Part shown: positions 61,270 through 64,000 of the stretch, piece after piece
How the letters are laid out: each line of letters begins with the position of its first letter
Position numbering within the stretch: position 1 is the stretch's first letter
From: Salegentibacter holothuriorum
Lineage (GTDB): Bacteria > Bacteroidota > Bacteroidia > Flavobacteriales > Flavobacteriaceae
Direction: 5' to 3'
NCBI RefSeq assembly: GCF_900168045.1
Contig: NZ_FUYY01000003.1
Span: 371,704-435,703 of the forward strand
Length of the DNA stretch: 64,000 nt
The notes under the pieces: generated by a model
Told to the model about the DNA's origin: nothing
Database searches by the model: none
Seen by the model: the letters and a program-made list of their open reading frames with translations, nothing else
Made by a program: the position numbers and the translations under genes

Positions 61270-63216
61270 TTAAACTTTAAACGTCTTTAACGTTTTTTTG
61301 ATTTCATTATTTATTATCTCGGCAAAGTCTTCCACAGGCATAGTGCCTATATCGCCTTCTCCTCTTTTTCGTACAGAAACCGTACCATCTTCTTTTTCCT
61401 GTTCCCCTATAATCAACATATATGGGAATTTATTCATTTCGGCTTCCCTAATTTTCTTACCAATGGTTTCGTTTCGGTTGTCTGCCAAGGCGCGAATTTC
61501 GTTATTTTCCAGCAAAGTTAAAACTTTTTCGGCGTATTTTTCATATTTCTCGCTGATTGAGAGCACCATAGCCTGTTCTGGCATTAACCATAATGGGAAG
61601 TTACCTGCTGTATGTTCCAGTAATATAGCGATAAAGCGTTCCATACTACCAAATGGGGCGCGGTGAATCATTACTGGGCGATGTGTCTCATTGTCACTTC
61701 CTTTATAGGTAAGTTCAAATCTTTCTGGCAGGTTGTAATCTACCTGAATGGTGCCAAGTTGCCAGCTTCTGCCAAGCGCATCTTTAACCATAAAATCTAA
61801 TTTAGGTCCATAAAATGCAGCTTCCCCGGTTTCAACAACATAGTTAAGACCTTTTTCTTTTGCTGCATTAATAATGGCAGTTTCAGCTTTTTCCCAAACA
61901 TCGTCAGACCCAATATATTTTTCTTTGTTCTCTGGATCTCTTAAGGAAACCTGTGCGGTAAAGTTTTCAAATCCTAAAGAATCGAATACATATAAGGTAA
62001 GGTCTATTACTTTTTTGAATTCTTCATCTAATTGATCTGGAGTACAAAAAATATGTGCATCATCTTGTGTAAATCCTCTCACACGGGTTAATCCGTGTAA
62101 TTCCCCACTTTGTTCGTAACGATAAACGGTACCAAATTCAGCAAAACGTTTTGGAAGATCTCGATAGCTCCAGGATTGGGAGTTATAAATTTCACAATGA
62201 TGAGGACAATTCATGGGTTTTAATAAAAACTCTTCTCCTTCGTTGGGGGTATGAATGGGCTGAAAACTATCTTCGCCATATTTGGCATAGTGTCCAGAAG
62301 TCACATAAAGTTCTTTTTGGCCAATATGCGGACTTACCACCATTTCATAACCAGCTTTCTTTTGCGCCTTTTTCAAGAAATCTTCCAGTCTTTCTCTTAA
62401 AGCTGCACCTTTAGGTAGCCATAAAGGAAGGCCTTGCCCAACTTTTTGTGAAAAAGTAAATAGTTGAAGCTCTTTACCAAGCTTACGATGATCTCTTTTT
62501 TTAGCCTCTTCAAGAAGTGCTAAGTATTCTTTTAATTCTTTTTGCTTCGGAAACGAAATCCCATAAACCCTGGTTAACTGCGGATTGTTTTCATCACCGC
62601 GCCAGTAAGCTCCGGCAACACTCATTAATTTAACCGCTTTAATAAAGCCGGTGTTTGGAATATGGCCTCCTCGGCAAAGATCTGTAAAGTTGGAGTGATC
62701 GCAGAAAGTGATCTCACCATCTTCCAGGTTCTCTATTAATTCAACTTTAAACTGATTGTTTTGTTCCTTATAATAGGAGAGTGCATCAGCTTTAGAAACT
62801 TCGCGAAGTTTGAAATCATGTTTTTCGCGAGCAATCTGAAGCATTCGTTCTTCAATCTTCTTAAAATCGTTTTCAGAAATCTTATGTTCACCAAAATCTA
62901 CATCATAATAGAACCCATTTTCAATAGCCGGCCCAATGGTTAATTTAGACCCGGGATACATTTCTTCTATTGCCTGAGCCATCACGTGTGAAGTAGAATG
63001 CCAAAAGGCTTTTTTACCTTCATCATCTTTCCAGGTAAATAAGGTTAAACTGCCATCTGTAGTTAATGGTGTAGAAACTTCTACAATATTATTGTTGAAT
63101 TTTGCTGAAATTACGTTTCGGGCCAGTCCAGAGCTAATACTATTAGCAACATCCATTGGAGTGGCACCTTTTTCAAATTCTTTTATACTGCCATCGGGCA
63201 AGCTTACCTTAATCAT
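61270..63216 (-). CDS. thrS: Threonyl-tRNA synthetase
   Basis: A 648-residue class-II synthetase: TGS domain at residues 1-62 ([16 protein letters not shown]), editing domain (~70-225; [42 protein letters not shown]), core with [11 protein letters not shown] (zinc Cys), [37 protein letters not shown], and anticodon-binding domain at the end ([25 protein letters not shown]). Normal length. First gene of the operon with infC, rpmI and rplT; promoter at 63239. Confidence 0.97.
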   Translation of the reverse strand: MIKVSLPDGSIKEFEKGATPMDVANSISSGLARNVISAKFNNNIVEVSTPLTTDGSLTLFTWKDDEGKKAFWHSTSHVMAQAIEEMYPGSKLTIGPAIENGFYYDVDFGEHKISENDFKKIEERMLQIAREKHDFKLREVSKADALSYYKEQNNQFKVELIENLEDGEITFCDHSNFTDLCRGGHIPNTGFIKAVKLMSVAGAYWRGDENNPQLTRVYGISFPKQKELKEYLALLEEAKKRDHRKLGKELQLFTFSQKVGQGLPLWLPKGAALRERLEDFLKKAQKKAGYEMVVSPHIGQKELYVTSGHYAKYGEDSFQPIHTPNEGEEFLLKPMNCPHHCEIYNSQSWSYRDLPKRFAEFGTVYRYEQSGELHGLTRVRGFTQDDAHIFCTPDQLDEEFKKVIDLTLYVFDSLGFENFTAQVSLRDPENKEKYIGSDDVWEKAETAIINAAKEKGLNYVVETGEAAFYGPKLDFMVKDALGRSWQLGTIQVDYNLPERFELTYKGSDNETHRPVMIHRAPFGSMERFIAILLEHTAGNFPLWLMPEQAMVLSISEKYEKYAEKVLTLLENNEIRALADNRNETIGKKIREAEMNKFPYMLIIGEQEKEDGTVSVRKRGEGDIGTMPVEDFAEIINNEIKKTLKTFKV

Positions 63217-63238
63217 GTATATGTAGTTTTAATGAGTG

Positions 63239-63269
63239 CAAAGATAATAGGTTGATTTTGCCTACGCAA
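63239..63269 (-). promoter_or_regulatory. Promoter of thrS-infC-rpmI-rplT
   Basis: On the minus strand TTG (63269-63267), 20 bases, TATCTTTG (63246-63239). Start of transcription is ~20 bases before the thrS ATG; no long T-box leader is present. Confidence 0.75.
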
Positions 63270-63454
63270 TATACTTATATATAAAGGAGGATATTTATTG
63301 CTGAAATAATATATAAGGAGTAGTTTTTCTTATTCTGAAACATTAACTTTTGTCTTCTTAATATTTCTTTAAAATTTTTTATCTTACAAGTTCCTTTTTT
63401 AGAGCGAGTTATAATTTAGTTTTAAGTTTTCTTTAAAAAAAAGTTATTTGATGC

Positions 63455-63484
63455 TTGCGAGGGAATAAAACAGCAGTATATTTG
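63455..63484 (+). promoter_or_regulatory. rRNA-type promoter P1
   Basis: TTG (63455-63457), 19 bases, TATATTTG (63477-63484), followed by CACCCGCTTTGCG. Confidence 0.75.
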
Positions 63485-63610
63485 CACCCGCTTTGCGACA
63501 CAACGAGGGTTGAAAGATAAGGCGGGAAGTTCATTACATATTGGGATACGGTGTTTTTTTAGGCTTGAGAAAGCTTGAAAAAATAAAAGCAAAAAAACTT
63601 TATTTTTTGC

Positions 63611-63640
63611 TTGCCAGAATCAAAAGAGGTTGTATATTTG
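63611..63640 (+). promoter_or_regulatory. rRNA-type promoter P2
   Basis: TTG (63611-63613), 19 bases, TATATTTG (63633-63640), followed by CAGCCGC and an AAAACAAC/GTTGTTTT inverted pair downstream. Confidence 0.75.
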
Positions 63641-63747
63641 CAGCCGCAAAAACAACGAGTGTTCTGCTTTAAAAAGCGGTGTTGTTTTGAAGTTCTTTTA
63701 AATGGTATTGCTTTTAAAAATAAGTCAAAATTTTTTTCGAAAAACAT

Positions 63748-63779
63748 TTGGCAGATAAAGAAAAAGCATTGTATATTTG
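63748..63779 (+). promoter_or_regulatory. rRNA-type promoter P3
   Basis: TTG (63748-63750), 21 bases, TATATTTG (63772-63779), then CAG and the hairpin CCGCT-TAC-AGCGG (63783-63795). Confidence 0.72.
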
Positions 63780-64000
63780 CAGCCGCTTACAGCGGAAACA
63801 AGTTCCCAAAAATACTGAAAAGAAATCCCGGGTGGGTGTGAGAATAGAGAGGTTCGACTCCTTTAGTTTCAACAAGAATATCCCGAGTAATATCGGGGAA
63901 GTTCATTGATTTATTGAATTGACAGCGCGTACATTTTTCTTCGGAAAAATGATACAAATAATTTAGAATTAAGACTAGATAAGTCATCTTTGAGTACAGA

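Larger units (their letters stand above)
63217..64000 (+). promoter_or_regulatory. Gene-free 784-base region: probable rRNA operon promoter and leader
   Basis: No ORF here looks real. It has the thrS promoter (minus), an AT-rich stretch, three consensus plus-strand promoters (63455, 63611, 63748), and a leader with GAATTGACAGCGCGTAC near 63916-63932, a sequence type seen before the 16S gene in Flavobacteria. The window ends before any 16S sequence. Confidence 0.7.

Noticed and set aside
63611..63841. Plus-strand 76-codon ORF and the minus ORF at 63559-63747
   Set aside because: They cross two consensus stable-RNA promoters and have no coding character.
63787..63987. Minus-strand 66-codon ORF at the right edge
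   Set aside because: It lies across the rRNA leader and P3 region; no start signal or domain.

Overview
This is a chromosomal window from a marine-type member of the Flavobacteriaceae (Bacteroidota), resembling the Gramella/Salegentibacter group. The evidence is: promoters of the Bacteroidota form (TTG, 19-21 bp, TAnnTTTG); almost no Shine-Dalgarno sequences; many lipoproteins and a TonB-dependent receptor; a PUR-type nucleic-acid-binding protein; split transketolase; a long NusB; a zeaxanthin-type carotenoid operon; and low GC with AT-rich spacers. No prophage, insertion sequence or CRISPR array was seen. Nearly every gene is full length. The exceptions are the 5'-truncated amidohydrolase at the left edge and a small interrupted ORF at 59115.

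Layout. 1-9 kb: amidohydrolase end, a cyclophilin-FKBP fusion, two thiol peroxidase/thioredoxin-like proteins, CsaA, a large M14 peptidase, PUR protein and an ABC exporter. 9-18 kb: amino-acid dehydrogenase, nusB-DUF1573-yajC, pepT-ydeI, ggt, and pyrD-small membrane protein-LysE. 18-29 kb: HMG-CoA lyase, then a probable iron-acquisition region in two operons: DUF4856 lipoprotein-imelysin-HTTM protein-TonB receptor, followed by a ferric-iron ABC transporter. Both operons carry the same 21-bp AT-rich dyad at the promoter. 29-38 kb: guaB, ompH, two SurA-like foldases, moxR and acnA. 38-46 kb: TlpA-like protein and a crtY-Z-B-I operon led by a MerR/cobalamin-domain regulator with the residues of CarH photoreceptors, divergent from an SDR and an aldehyde dehydrogenase. 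46-59 kb: tRNA-Leu and a tandemly duplicated tRNA-Lys, aroK, PRTase, methyltransferase, S4 protein, FKBP lipoprotein, porin, split transketolase, tgt-lptG, accA, dnaB. 59-64 kb: yjbQ, thrS-infC-rpmI-rplT, and three tandem strong promoters that look like the leader of an rRNA operon whose 16S gene begins just beyond the window.

The most unusual content is non-coding. (1) REP-like palindromes built as GTCA-hairpin-TCTAA arms, in four paired copies. At least two sit inside the loop of a longer stem that looks like a transcription terminator. (2) A second dispersed repeat of about 100 nt in four copies; one forms the stop codon of moxR and another supplies the -33 box of tgt. (3) Perfect hairpins starting about 1-4 nt after the -7 element of several promoters (nusB, guaB, pepT, tRNA-Lys, rRNA), so their transcripts would begin with a stem-loop. 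(4) A shared putative iron operator. (5) An ATA start codon for infC and an apparently leaderless HMG-CoA lyase mRNA.

All functional statements are from reading motifs in the translated sequence; no database search was possible.
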